Below are positions 35,752 through 45,054 of a stretch of DNA of 64,000 bases, piece after piece. The position numbers and the translations under genes are program-made. Source of the DNA: Clostridia bacterium. GTDB taxonomy: Bacteria; Bacillota; Clostridia; Lachnospirales; Lachnospiraceae. A model generated the notes under the pieces. That model ran no database searches. It was not told the origin of the DNA and saw nothing but the letters and a program-made list of their open reading frames with translations. The stretch spans positions 310,001-374,000 of the forward strand of contig QKJQ01000027.1 of assembly GCA_003249225.1 (NCBI GenBank). The letters run 5' to 3'. How positions within the stretch are numbered: position 1 is the stretch's first letter; each line of letters opens with the position of its first letter.

Positions 35752-36765
35752 TTATTTTATCTTCTCGGCCAGCATATTCTCCATCTGCTGAAGGAAATCA
35801 ATAACACTGCAGATAATGCTTGATTTCTTACTGATCTTCTCATCCAGTTTATCAATCTTCTGACCAAATGCATGTACCGTATCAGAGATGGAATCCGCAC
35901 CTTCCGCAGCCCCATTGATACGGTCGCTGGTCTTTGTAATACCGGAAATGATCTGTCCGCTGAAGTTCTTGACCTCTTCCGTACAGGTGGTCACCTTTTC
36001 AATGTTTCGCTGAACTTCATTCACCTTGCCAAGGTTTGCAGCACTGGTGCTCCTGGAAGCTTCTATAGCCGAATTAACATCATTAATGCTGCCAAAAAGC
36101 TCTTTGATACTCTCATCGATACCATCGACCATTTTCTTCGTAGAAATCGAGAGTTCGCGGATCTGCTCTGCAACGACGGCGAAACCTCTTCCGGCTTCTC
36201 CGGCTCTTGCTGCTTCAATGGAGGCATTCAGGGCCAGGAGATTGGTTTTAGAGGCAATCCCGGTAATACCATTCGACATCTTCTGAATGTTCGCAAAATC
36301 CAGTTCAAGTTTTTGAAAGACGTTTGCAATCGAGTCCATCTGTTCATTTGAACTATTAATGTTGTCAGTCAGCTCTTCGACCTTTGTCTCCGTCTGCTGT
36401 ATCATGGCATCCGAACGGCCTACGACCTCATGAATCTGCTGTGCATACGAACTGAATTCTTTAAAGTCATCGTTTATATCAAGTATCATTGTATTTATGG
36501 AAGTGATCGAATCGTACGTCTGTGTTATTTCTTCCATGTATTTGGATACTTCCACTTCTTCCTGCATAAGCTGCTCGATTTTATCTTCGATATGAAGAAC
36601 ACCATAATGAAGGCTCTGATCCGTTGACTTATCCCACCTTATTGTTCCTGCACCTGAAGACTTCTCAAAATCATTTCTGCCCTGTTCGGTTTGTTTCGCA
36701 CTGCTACTAGAAGATTCAATGTTCTTCCCAGCGTTCTTGTTCTTATTTTTTTGTAACCAGCTCAT
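35752..36765 (-). CDS. Soluble methyl-accepting chemotaxis protein
   Basis: 337 residues and no membrane segment, so cytoplasmic. After a polar N-terminus (about 50 residues, Ser/Lys/Asn rich) the protein is a long coiled coil. The conserved hairpin tip that binds CheA/CheW is present: [20 protein letters not shown] around residues 175-195. No HAMP domain. GGGGGAGAAAG lies before the ATG. The FIST sensor gene ends 11 nt upstream; FIST domains are known to feed signals to chemoreceptors and other signalling outputs, so the pair probably works together. Confidence 0.9.
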   Translation of the reverse strand: MSWLQKNKNKNAGKNIESSSSSAKQTEQGRNDFEKSSGAGTIRWDKSTDQSLHYGVLHIEDKIEQLMQEEVEVSKYMEEITQTYDSITSINTMILDINDDFKEFSSYAQQIHEVVGRSDAMIQQTETKVEELTDNINSSNEQMDSIANVFQKLELDFANIQKMSNGITGIASKTNLLALNASIEAARAGEAGRGFAVVAEQIRELSISTKKMVDGIDESIKELFGSINDVNSAIEASRSTSAANLGKVNEVQRNIEKVTTCTEEVKNFSGQIISGITKTSDRINGAAEGADSISDTVHAFGQKIDKLDEKISKKSSIICSVIDFLQQMENMLAEKIK

Positions 36766-36776
36766 CTTTCTCCCCC

Positions 36777-37877
36777 TTACTCAAACACAGCCAGTACCAT
36801 GGTCTGGTTAAAATGCTGCTCTTTCAGCTGTTCTCCATAACCTGCAAATCCAATATAATTTCCAACCGTGCTTCCGACGTTTGCTGCAAATTCATTCAGA
36901 TAGCCATTTCCCTCGAACAGCATAGAGCGGGCCAGACAGTTCACCATTAGCGTAAGACTTGGATTTTTACAGTCACTTTTCACCTTTTCAAGGGTAGCAT
37001 GGATTACATTTCTGTAGTCATCCGGTTCAAGAAGTACGACCTGAGAGTTATTGTAGATTCTTGCGTGGTATTGCATGGCAGAGCCATTCACTACACAATT
37101 GTTGGCAACTATGAACATCTCATTTCCGATAATTCTTCCCATTGGGTAACTGTCAAGATATTTTGGCAGTTCTGCAATGGTCGTTCCAAGCGCTTCTGCC
37201 ATGACCTTCGCCGCCGGTTTATGATTGTATTCGTATACAGTACGTGTTCTTACATCGACTTTAGTTGATTTAAAATAATGCTCTGTCGGTTTGTAGATGT
37301 TCTCCCTGTAAAGTCTTATTTTCCCGCCCAGATTCTCAATTAATACAAAAGCACAGGCGTTCTGATATACCTGACCCTGAAAGGCAATCATTGTTTTTTC
37401 AGCTCTTCCCCTGTCACCGGAAGAACCGCCAAATACCCGGATTCCTTTTTCAGCAAATACCGAGTTCAGTGTTGATAAGACTAGCTCTTCACAGCTGATC
37501 AGTGCACTTGAGAATTCAAGGCAGATCGAATTTTCTGGTTTGTTGAAGGATGAGGCCGCTTTCTTCACACGTTCTACATGTTTTAACGGATATTTATCTG
37601 CATCTTCCAGTATATTTGCTTCACATCGTATTCCATCTTCGATGACAAGCAGCATCAGGGTGTCTTTAAATGCTCCTTTGTTGCTGAATGCGGCAAATGT
37701 CGTAGCGCCCATTGTAATTGTATTCGGATATCTTGCTGCTAACTCTGCTGCGTTTTTTTCAAATTCATCAATACCTGAAAAAAATAAGATCAAATGCGGA
37801 TGCTCAGAAACAAGCCCGGCATCCTTAATTGCTTCCTCTAATTGCCTTTTGTTGCTTTTCCCAATTTTGCAGTTCAT
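36777..37877 (-). CDS. FIST-domain sensory protein
   Basis: 366 residues matching FIST_N (residues about 20-200, with [14 protein letters not shown] and RVFGGSSGD) and FIST_C (about 215-345, with [10 protein letters not shown] and ending GFAGYGEQ). FIST domains are proposed intracellular small-molecule, possibly amino-acid, sensors. No other domain is fused; the output is probably the chemoreceptor encoded 11 nt downstream. GAGGGGAAC before 37877 picks this start over an upstream ATG that lies inside a terminator hairpin region. Confidence 0.88.
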   Translation of the reverse strand: MNCKIGKSNKRQLEEAIKDAGLVSEHPHLILFFSGIDEFEKNAAELAARYPNTITMGATTFAAFSNKGAFKDTLMLLVIEDGIRCEANILEDADKYPLKHVERVKKAASSFNKPENSICLEFSSALISCEELVLSTLNSVFAEKGIRVFGGSSGDRGRAEKTMIAFQGQVYQNACAFVLIENLGGKIRLYRENIYKPTEHYFKSTKVDVRTRTVYEYNHKPAAKVMAEALGTTIAELPKYLDSYPMGRIIGNEMFIVANNCVVNGSAMQYHARIYNNSQVVLLEPDDYRNVIHATLEKVKSDCKNPSLTLMVNCLARSMLFEGNGYLNEFAANVGSTVGNYIGFAGYGEQLKEQHFNQTMVLAVFE

Positions 37878-37927
37878 GTTCCCCTCATTTCTTTGAATGT
37901 TAAATAAATTAAGTCTTTTGTTAAATA

Positions 37928-37984
37928 AACAGAAAAGATGTGACAAAATACCCAGTATCACATTCGGTAGTTTATCACATCTTT
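37928..37984 (-). terminator. Long hairpin between the Gfo/Idh gene and the FIST gene
   Basis: 19-bp arms (37934-37952 and 37966-37984) with two mismatches and a 13-nt loop, followed on the minus strand by TTTTCTGTTTATTT. It can end the oxidoreductase message, about 145 nt after its stop, or act as an attenuator in the FIST leader. Confidence 0.75.
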
Positions 37985-38129
37985 ATACAATTTAAAAGTA
38001 CTTTAACGATTCTTTGACTAAATTTTAACATTGTTATTTCTTCAGTTCATTATTTTATGGACGCAAAAACACCATCTTACACATTATTTAACTAAATATT
38101 TAATAAAATTTACATGCCAAACCGTGAGT

Positions 38130-39209
38130 TTACTCAGCCCAGGCTTGTGTCACAGTTTTGCAGGACTTGACCTTTCCATCTTTATCATTTAAAGCCTCAT
38201 CCATGCATAAGCTCAGGTAGGAATCCTGCAAAGCATCTGCCAGGCTGTAAAACTCTTTTCCTGTCGTCAGATGGTCTGCCATCCCCTGCAGGCAGGATGC
38301 AATCGCGATCTCATCATCATTCAGCCGGGCATGCTGGAACGGCATCTTATAAAAGTATTCTTCTCCCAGCATCATACCATAATGCGCCCACTCCTGATTG
38401 TCGTAAACACCAAGGTCGATTCTTTTTAATGTCTGTGTAACCGGAAGGTTCTCTTTTGTCAGGTACCGTATGGTATAATCATCAATCTCACCTCTGGTAC
38501 CCTGTATGCTGATTTGTCTGGTACGTATGGAAGAATGGTACTGTATTCCTCCGAAATCATAGAAAGCGATCTTTCCATTCTCAAACTCAAAGGTTATACG
38601 GTCTCTTGATGCTTTTACAAGCTCACCATCAAAGACCATACCTTCCCGTCCACCAGTCTTTGTTACATCGAACCAGTAACGCTTCCCCCGGATCTCACAG
38701 TTTTCAAAGGTCAGTCCAAAAATCTTTCGTATAATGCTTACTGCATGATAACCATGTATAGTCGAGAGATTAATGTTCTGAACATCTCCAATCTTGCCTT
38801 CTGCGATTGCCTGAAGCCAGGAAGCATATAAGGGCTGAACAAAGTATTGCTCTGCCACCTGTATCTTAGTCTTTGTTTCTTTGTGCAGCTTCCAGATCTT
38901 CTCAAGTTCGTCTATGGTATCTCCCGGCGGTGTCTCGCACAGCACCGGAATGTTATCCTTGAACAACTGCTCAAGATAGGAAAAAGAAAATCCTTTTTTA
39001 ACGCAGAGTACAACAAAATCCATGGAATATGCTTTCAGCTCTTCCAACGTGTTCACGACCGGAACATTGAACTTTAAGGAAAAGGCTTCTCCTTTTTCCT
39101 TATCTCGTATCAGTACTGCTGCCACCTTAAAACGTTCCGGTACAAGTATCGCAATTCGCAAATAGAACTCCGCTCTCCATCCAGATCCGATCAAACCATA
39201 TGTAACCAT
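38130..39209 (-). CDS. Gfo/Idh/MocA-family protein with atypical active site
   Basis: 359 residues; the N-terminal Rossmann fold has GLIGSGWRAEFYL. The family's EKP motif, whose Lys is catalytic in most members, reads CETPPG here, and the usual D-x-x-x-H/GxxxD motif near GYHAVSIIRKIFG keeps the His but not the Asp. It could be a dehydrogenase using another mechanism or a binding protein. AAAGGAG precedes the ATG. It appears to be a single-gene transcript; no sugar genes adjoin it. Confidence 0.78.
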   Translation of the reverse strand: MVTYGLIGSGWRAEFYLRIAILVPERFKVAAVLIRDKEKGEAFSLKFNVPVVNTLEELKAYSMDFVVLCVKKGFSFSYLEQLFKDNIPVLCETPPGDTIDELEKIWKLHKETKTKIQVAEQYFVQPLYASWLQAIAEGKIGDVQNINLSTIHGYHAVSIIRKIFGLTFENCEIRGKRYWFDVTKTGGREGMVFDGELVKASRDRITFEFENGKIAFYDFGGIQYHSSIRTRQISIQGTRGEIDDYTIRYLTKENLPVTQTLKRIDLGVYDNQEWAHYGMMLGEEYFYKMPFQHARLNDDEIAIASCLQGMADHLTTGKEFYSLADALQDSYLSLCMDEALNDKDGKVKSCKTVTQAWAE

Positions 39210-39409
39210 ATATGACTCCTTTCTGTGCTGGTTCTGTCCAATAAACAGGTACGAATCAGGTAATTATTTTACCCGACTCTTACAGTAAGATGTTGGAGCA
39301 AAAGGTATTTTGCCCTCAAGATACTTATGGATCGTTACACACTATGTATTCTCACAATCCTTGTATCTTTATTAATTAAGTATAACACAATCATTATAAC
39401 ACAGTGAAT

Positions 39410-39476
39410 AAAAAAAGTGACCGGATATTCCAAAGCTCTTTCCTCAAAAAGGCTTTCCGGATGGAATACCGGTCAC
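39410..39476 (-). terminator. Intrinsic terminator of aspS
   Basis: Outer arms 39417-39431 and 39463-39476 pair through GTGACCGG/CCGGTCAC and TATTCC/GGAATA, with an internal structured loop. On the minus strand a run of seven T follows, 28 nt beyond the aspS stop. Confidence 0.88.
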
Positions 39477-39504
39477 ATTCAAACCAACTTATCTTTTCTA
39501 TTAT

Positions 39505-41241
39505 CTACTGTCTGATCTTTATATGTACTTCTCGAAGCTGCTGTTCCGTAACATCACTTGGTGCTCCGCAAAGCAGATCCTGTGCGCTTCCGCTCATTGG
39601 GAAAGCAATGACTTCGCGAATGTTCTCTTCGTTGCGAAGAAGCATGAGCATACGGTCAACACCCGGTGCCATACCGGCGTGCGGCGGTGCTCCGAACTGG
39701 AAAGCCTGATACAATGCTCCGAATTTTGTTTCCAGTGTTTCCTTCTCATACCCTGCAATTGCAAAAGCTTTCTCCATGATCTCCATATCATGATTTCGTA
39801 CAGCGCCGGAAGAAAGTTCAATTCCGTTGCAAACGATGTCATACTGGTAAGCAAGGATCTCAAGCGGGTCTTTGTTCATCAGGGAATCCATTCCACCCTG
39901 CGGCATTGAGAACGGATTGTGTGTGAAAATTATCTTCCCGGTCTCTTCATCCTTCTCATACATTGGAAAATCATTGACATAGCAGAAACGGTATGCATTC
40001 TTTTCTAACAGGTCAAGGCGAAGGGCAAGTTCTGTACGAATCTGTCCGGCATATTTGCTTGCCTTTTCTTCATGATCGGCAATGAAGAAAATTACATCTC
40101 CGGATTCAAGTTTTGCAAGTTCCCTTAGTTCTCCCTTCCTATCATCCGGGATAAATTTATCGATCGGTCCTTTATAGGATAAGTCTTCTGCAATCTCAAG
40201 GTATCCCAGTCCGCCCATGCCGATAGACTGTGCAAAAGCTAAAAGCTTTTCATGGAAGCCTTTTGATAATTCTGCATGTACCTTCAGGGCACGTACGGTC
40301 TTCTTGTGAAATGGTTTAAACGTACATCGCTGGAAGAACTCTGTCACATCAATGATACGAAGCGGGTTGCGAAGGTCCGGCTTGTCGGTACCAAAGGAGA
40401 GCATGGACTCTTTGTAACTGATGATCGGGAAAGGCGCTTTGGTCACTTCGAAACCTGCCGGTCCGAACTTTTCAAAGGTATCTGCCAGAACTTCTTCTCC
40501 CACTTTGAATACATCTTCCTGTGTAGCAAAGCTCATCTCGAAGTCAAGCTGGTAAAATTCACCCGGTGAACGGTCGGCGCGCGCATCTTCATCACGGAAA
40601 CACGGAGCGATCTGAAAATATTTATCAAATCCAGAAGCCATCAAAAGCTGTTTATATTGCTGCGGTGCCTGTGGCAATGCATAGAATTTCCCTTTGTATT
40701 TTCTGGAGGGAACGATATAGTCTCTTGCGCCTTCCGGTGAAGAAGAACAAAGGATCGGTGTCTGGATCTCAACAAAATCCATCTCAGTCATCTTGGCCCG
40801 AAGGTATGAAATTACTTTGGAACGGAATAAGATGTTGTCTTTCACTTTCTTGTTACGAAGATCCAGATAACGGTACTTCAGACGAACATCTTCCCGGATT
40901 TCTTTTGATGATGTTACTTCAAAGGGAAGGTCCTTATACACTTTACCAAGGATCTCGATCTCATGAGCCTCCATCTCAATGGTTCCGGTTGGAATCTTTG
41001 GATTGTAGGTCTCTTCATCTCTTTGTTCAATGACACCCAGAATGGTAATACATTCTTCCTTACGGATGCCTTCTAACAGCTTGGTGTCACGAAGTACTAC
41101 CTGCATTACCCCATGCATATCACGAAGGTCAACAAAGGATACCCCGCCATGGTCTCTTATGTTCTCCACCCAGCCTGCAATTCTTAGTTCTGCTCCGATG
41201 TCGGATTCTGAAATCTGATTTAATAATTTGTCACGATACAT
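39505..41241 (-). CDS. aspS: Aspartyl-tRNA synthetase (possibly non-discriminating, Asp/Asn)
   Basis: Charges tRNA with aspartate. 578 residues, bacterial type, with N-terminal OB fold (1-105), class II motif 2 (FRDEDARADR), the insertion domain and motif 3 (GMAPGVDRMLMLL). His31 in RDHGG corresponds to the residue that, as I recall from Pseudomonas work, marks non-discriminating bacterial AspRS; discriminating enzymes have Leu there. The second marker position reads Glu rather than Gly or Lys. Such an enzyme would also charge tRNA-Asn with Asp for GatCAB. An upstream T-box with an apparent Asn specifier agrees. AAGGAG precedes the ATG. Confidence 0.93.
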   Translation of the reverse strand: MYRDKLLNQISESDIGAELRIAGWVENIRDHGGVSFVDLRDMHGVMQVVLRDTKLLEGIRKEECITILGVIEQRDEETYNPKIPTGTIEMEAHEIEILGKVYKDLPFEVTSSKEIREDVRLKYRYLDLRNKKVKDNILFRSKVISYLRAKMTEMDFVEIQTPILCSSSPEGARDYIVPSRKYKGKFYALPQAPQQYKQLLMASGFDKYFQIAPCFRDEDARADRSPGEFYQLDFEMSFATQEDVFKVGEEVLADTFEKFGPAGFEVTKAPFPIISYKESMLSFGTDKPDLRNPLRIIDVTEFFQRCTFKPFHKKTVRALKVHAELSKGFHEKLLAFAQSIGMGGLGYLEIAEDLSYKGPIDKFIPDDRKGELRELAKLESGDVIFFIADHEEKASKYAGQIRTELALRLDLLEKNAYRFCYVNDFPMYEKDEETGKIIFTHNPFSMPQGGMDSLMNKDPLEILAYQYDIVCNGIELSSGAVRNHDMEIMEKAFAIAGYEKETLETKFGALYQAFQFGAPPHAGMAPGVDRMLMLLRNEENIREVIAFPMSGSAQDLLCGAPSDVTEQQLREVHIKIRQ

Positions 41242-41323
41242 TTAATTTCTCCTTTTCCAACGTAAAATCTTTCGGCGAGTTCCTAAGTCTTTTATGTATA
41301 TAGAATGCACTTTTGTACAATCC

Positions 41324-41579
41324 CTAAAAATAAAAAACTGCCCGCCCCAAATATCATTCAGGGCGAACAGTACTATGTCCGCGGTACCACCTGATTTACT
41401 GCTCTTTGCAGTCACTCTAGTGTTATCAATTAACGCTCGATACACGTCTCACCTACTAAATACAGATCTTTCAGGTCGAAGCTCGAAAGTGTTATTCGCA
41501 TACATTCACTCTGCAGGGTTCTCACCATCTCCTGCTCACTGGAAGCGATAATCTATGCTACTTCTCTTTGTCTACGCTT
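41324..41579 (-). ncRNA. T-box riboswitch upstream of aspS
   Basis: tRNA-sensing leader. The T-box sequence AGGTGGTACCGCGGA (41378-41392) precedes a GC-rich terminator (41338-41370) with six T. Stem I is recognisable: AGTA on the 5' side, apical AGATGGTG segment near 41522-41535, and the 3' side of the specifier loop GAA-T-AAC-A at 41490-41497. By the usual GAA-Y-NNN-A pattern the specifier is AAC (41491-41493), an Asn codon, not Asp. The tRNA acceptor contact is UGGU. Uncharged tRNA would stabilise the antiterminator and raise aspS expression. Confidence 0.9.
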
Positions 41580-41587
41580 TGGTATGT

Positions 41588-41617
41588 ATTATATGGTAAG
41601 AGTAAATGGTTTGTCAA
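41588..41617 (-). promoter_or_regulatory. Sigma-A promoter of the T-box/aspS transcript
   Basis: Minus strand TTGACA (41612-41617), 18-bp spacer, TATAAT (41588-41593), placed just before the T-box leader. Confidence 0.85.
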
Positions 41618-41631
41618 TCCTTATTTTATAC

Positions 41632-43032
41632 TTATGCATTGTATTCCTTGACGACGGCTTTGGTCTCCCACTTTCCTCCCAGGAACCTTATTCCATTTAA
41701 AACGGCTCGCACTGCCCAGTCAATGGTCATCGCGATCCATACGCCAAGAACACCGACATGCATCCACAATGCAATAACATAAGCCAGTCCGATTCGGAAT
41801 ACCCACATGGAGAACACACTGGAAATCAATGTGAACTTTACATCACCGGCGGCTTTTAATGTACTTGGCAGAGTAAACGCGAGCGGCCAGATCAGCATGC
41901 AGCAGACACTGTGATAGATAATGATCTGAATCGCGTATTCTGTACCGATATCCGACAGGTTATACCATCCGGCGATGGTTCCTGCCATGGCTAGAAGTAC
42001 AATATTCAGTGATATCATGAAGATATACGTCACCTTTAAAAGTTTTTTCGTGTAGATTCTTGCCTGGCCATACTCTCCGGCTCCTACACAGTGCCCAACA
42101 ACAGTGATGAGCGCCACTGCCATTGCCATGCCCGGGATATTCGCAAGTGTCTCCACCGTACTTGCACAGGCATTGGCTGCAATCGACGCAGTTCCAAGAA
42201 GTGAGATGACACTCTGTGTAAGGAGCTTTCCGACCTGAAAAAGACTGCTTTCCATAGCCTGCGGAACGCCAAGCCGTAAGATCTGTTTTAGTATATCAGG
42301 ATTCCATCCAAATCGCAGATACTTTTCCAGATGTACTTCATATTTACTGCTGCTGCTCCAGATTATCATTACAATTCCGACAAACACACGGGAGATCAGA
42401 GTCGCGTAAGCAACACCTGCCACACCCATGTGGTATTTATAAATAAATAATGCATTGAATCCTACATTGATCACATTCATTGCAATGGACATGACCATTG
42501 AGATATGTGCTTTGTTCATTACCCGGAATAACGAAGAAGACGTATTATAGATCGCAAGAAATGGAAAAGATATCGCAGTTATATAGAAATAGGTAACGGC
42601 ATTTTCCATAACAAGCGGATCCACGCTCCCGTAGATCAGTTTTAGAATCGCCCGATTACCAACCAATGCAAAGACGGTAATGATTCCTGATATCATAAGG
42701 CAGGCAAGCATTTCCTGATTTGCCGCCTGATTTGCTTTTTTCTTATTCTTACTGCCCAGGTACTGGGCTACAACGATTGACCCACCGGAAGCCATAGCAT
42801 TGAAAAGTACGATAAGAAGAATACAGATCGAATTAACAAGGGAAACGCCGGACATTGCCTCTTCTCCGGCACTTGACACCATGATGGTATCTGCCATTCC
42901 CACTGCAACGGTTAATAACTGCTCAATAACAACAGGAAGGACAAGTTTTACCAGCTGATTTTTGTTAAACAGTTCTCCTTTTCCACTTTGTAAATCACTG
43001 CTGCCTGGATTCACTGCATTGCTTCTTTTCAT
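41632..43032 (-). CDS. MATE family multidrug exporter
   Basis: 466 residues with 12 predicted membrane helices in two related halves; the N-terminal half has VKLVLPVVIEQLL and DTIMVSSAGEEAMSG, and the conserved repeats NAMASGGSIVVAQYLG and ALITVVGHCVGAGEYGQA fit DinF/NorM-like MATEs. It exports organic cations or drugs using Na+ or H+. GGGAG precedes the ATG. It lies 221 nt downstream of the padR gene on the same strand but has its own near-consensus promoter, so it may be expressed both alone and with the glycosyltransferase-padR message. Confidence 0.9.
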   Translation of the reverse strand: MKRSNAVNPGSSDLQSGKGELFNKNQLVKLVLPVVIEQLLTVAVGMADTIMVSSAGEEAMSGVSLVNSICILLIVLFNAMASGGSIVVAQYLGSKNKKKANQAANQEMLACLMISGIITVFALVGNRAILKLIYGSVDPLVMENAVTYFYITAISFPFLAIYNTSSSLFRVMNKAHISMVMSIAMNVINVGFNALFIYKYHMGVAGVAYATLISRVFVGIVMIIWSSSSKYEVHLEKYLRFGWNPDILKQILRLGVPQAMESSLFQVGKLLTQSVISLLGTASIAANACASTVETLANIPGMAMAVALITVVGHCVGAGEYGQARIYTKKLLKVTYIFMISLNIVLLAMAGTIAGWYNLSDIGTEYAIQIIIYHSVCCMLIWPLAFTLPSTLKAAGDVKFTLISSVFSMWVFRIGLAYVIALWMHVGVLGVWIAMTIDWAVRAVLNGIRFLGGKWETKAVVKEYNA

Positions 43033-43103
43033 ATTGCTCCCTGTTCCTACACACGAATGCGTATTTCACGTAATATTTATCGAAAATTTTTGTAAACTAC
43101 GCC

Positions 43104-43132
43104 ATTATAAGAAACTGGAGAAACAAAGTCAA
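43104..43132 (-). promoter_or_regulatory. Sigma-A promoter of the MATE gene
   Basis: Minus strand TTGACT (43127-43132), 17-bp spacer, TATAAT (43104-43109), about 70 bases upstream of the start codon. No PadR-type dyad like those at 45035-45074 is seen here. Confidence 0.75.
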
Positions 43133-43253
43133 TCTTAATTTTCACAATTCTCACACAGTGCTGTTTGTAGAATGTCCATATTTATTCATTCAGATGCATT
43201 ATTATACCAAGAACGAAGTTTCCTTGCTCATGTCCCTGAACCGTTTATTGGTT

Positions 43254-43802
43254 TCATTCAGCATTTCTGATTATGTCCATTGTCTCGTCACACCACAGAA
43301 TATTCGTCTCACAGGACATAATTGCCTTCGTAAGAACTGCCGTCATATAAACGGAGCGTTTCTTTGTTATCTCTTCAATGCCGGTCTCCAGACTTTTTTT
43401 GAAGGTCTGATACTTGTTCCGCTGATTTTCATAGATTGCCCTGTAATCCCTCAGTATTTTCAGAACATATTCGGTCTCAAATTGACTCGAGAATAAAAAC
43501 TTCAGCATGTATTCGGAACGAGCCGGCTGAAGCGTTGTCTCTGCAAGCATCCATTTTACCAGTTCTTCTTTTCCCTTCTCGGTAATCCCGTAACGGATCT
43601 TTGTGGAACTTTCGTCTGTATCAAGGACTTCGATCATTGCTTCATCGGTCAGCTTCTTTAATGTCGGATAGATGTGTCCGTAATTCTCATTCCAGATTCC
43701 GGCAAGTACCGTATCACAATATTTTTTTATTTCATATCCAGTCGCCGGTGTTATATTCAATACACCAAGCAATGCATACATGGATTTATTTTTCAGTGCC
43801 AT
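43254..43802 (-). CDS. PadR family transcriptional repressor
   Basis: 182 residues. The N-terminal winged helix (residues 1-85) has the PadR pattern ALLGVLNITPATGYEIKK, GHIYPTLKKLTDEAMIE and RYGITEKGKEEL; the rest is the coiled-coil dimerisation helix pair of the PadR-s2 type. PadR proteins repress drug or phenolic-stress genes and release DNA on ligand binding. AAGGAG is upstream; the start overlaps the glycosyltransferase 3' end by 17 nt, so the two are coupled. It probably binds the two dyads at 45035-45074 and represses its own operon. Confidence 0.92.
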   Translation of the reverse strand: MALKNKSMYALLGVLNITPATGYEIKKYCDTVLAGIWNENYGHIYPTLKKLTDEAMIEVLDTDESSTKIRYGITEKGKEELVKWMLAETTLQPARSEYMLKFLFSSQFETEYVLKILRDYRAIYENQRNKYQTFKKSLETGIEEITKKRSVYMTAVLTKAIMSCETNILWCDETMDIIRNAE

Positions 43803-44982
43803 TCTGGGCTCCTTTCACAAAGGCTTCCAACCTCTCACCTATATTCTTTCTCGTCCCGCAGGTTCTCATCTGATTGGATATCTCCCTGCAGCTACTTTTC
43901 ATTGTATCATTCTTTACGATCAGATCTATCATTTCTTTCAGATTTTGTGCGTTTATTTCTTTCATATCAGCCGTTCTGCCAACACCAAGTGATGTGATCC
44001 TTTTCGCTACCATAGGCTGATCATTTACCAGAGGGAGGGCAAGCATCGGAACCCCAAAGTAAAGGGCTTCGTTCACACTATTAAAACCAGCATGCGTAAC
44101 AAAGACCGCGGCATGCTTTAACATTTCAAGCTGTGGGTAGAAGGTCTTCACCTGTATGTTCTCAGGCAGATTATCAAATTGTGACATATCACACTTGTTT
44201 CCAATCGAGATGCAGACATAATATTCGGTCTTGTCAAAGGCCTCTACGCACATTCTATAGAAATCCGGAAATGCAGTATTTACACTGCCTAGGGAGATGT
44301 AGACCATTTTTTTCCCTTCAAAGGTTTTATCGCTGGCTGAAAGTTCTTTCTCTTTTCGGTCAATGGAAGGGCCAAGATACAGGTATTTACCTTCCGCAAG
44401 CGCCGGATCCTGATTGAACTCCTTCGAGGTATAGACAAGGTTCAGGTCTCCCTGACTTACAAAGATCTCCTCGAGTCCGGGTTGTGGTATCTGATACTTT
44501 GTGCAGATCCTCGTCAGTATCTCATAACAGTAATCGAGCTGAGGATGAAATCCTCTCACAAGCATGCGTTCCGGTACCGGTGCTTTGCTCATGGCAAAGG
44601 AGGAATGTGAACAGGCCACCGGGATACCGGACAGCTTCTTTATAAAGTAGGCACCGCCAAAAATCGAATCGCATAGAATCAGATCGTACTTTTCATGTTT
44701 CAGATGCTTTTGTATGTCTTCAATCATAACCTCATCATACAAAAGCATATATTCCATAAGCATAAAGAACGGATGTCGGTCCGTTGGTCTGTATCCGGTA
44801 AAGAAACCGGCAATTGATTCTCCCTGTTCAAGGTACTTCGCTCCCGCTTCTTCAACCATTTGTTTAAAATCAGGAGAGCAATAATAAACTACATCATGGT
44901 GTTCCTCTTTCAGTTGTGCTACAAGTGACAAAGTCGGATTAATGTGCCCCTGCATGTTTGCATTCAAAAATAATATTCTCAT
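43786..44982 (-). CDS. MGT-family (macrolide-type) glycosyltransferase, GT1
   Basis: 398 residues, GT-B fold. The N-terminus has NANMQGHINPTLSLVAQL with the acceptor-side His, and the C-terminal donor site has FVTHAGFNSVNEALYFGVPML and LVNDQPMVAKRI, the GT1 pattern that binds UDP-sugar. MGT enzymes inactivate macrolides and also glycosylate phenolics, flavonoids or lipids. It is the first gene of an operon with the PadR repressor, under PadR-like operators, and near a MATE pump, which suggests detoxification of a foreign small molecule. Confidence 0.9.
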   Translation of the reverse strand: MRILFLNANMQGHINPTLSLVAQLKEEHHDVVYYCSPDFKQMVEEAGAKYLEQGESIAGFFTGYRPTDRHPFFMLMEYMLLYDEVMIEDIQKHLKHEKYDLILCDSIFGGAYFIKKLSGIPVACSHSSFAMSKAPVPERMLVRGFHPQLDYCYEILTRICTKYQIPQPGLEEIFVSQGDLNLVYTSKEFNQDPALAEGKYLYLGPSIDRKEKELSASDKTFEGKKMVYISLGSVNTAFPDFYRMCVEAFDKTEYYVCISIGNKCDMSQFDNLPENIQVKTFYPQLEMLKHAAVFVTHAGFNSVNEALYFGVPMLALPLVNDQPMVAKRITSLGVGRTADMKEINAQNLKEMIDLIVKNDTMKSSCREISNQMRTCGTRKNIGERLEAFVKGAQNGTEK

Positions 44983-45034
44983 ATGAAAACTTCCTTTTAC
45001 TACGATTTCAGCTCTTTCAATTTATACAGTCAGT

Positions 45035-45049
45035 ATATCAGAGTGATAT
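45035..45049. promoter_or_regulatory. Candidate PadR operator 2
   Basis: Near-symmetric dyad ATATCA-GAG-TGATAT, lying just downstream of the -10 and covering the expected transcription start. Together with operator 1 it forms an 18-bp perfect inverted repeat (45032-45049 and 45060-45077). Confidence 0.7.
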
Positions 45050-45054
45050 GGTTG

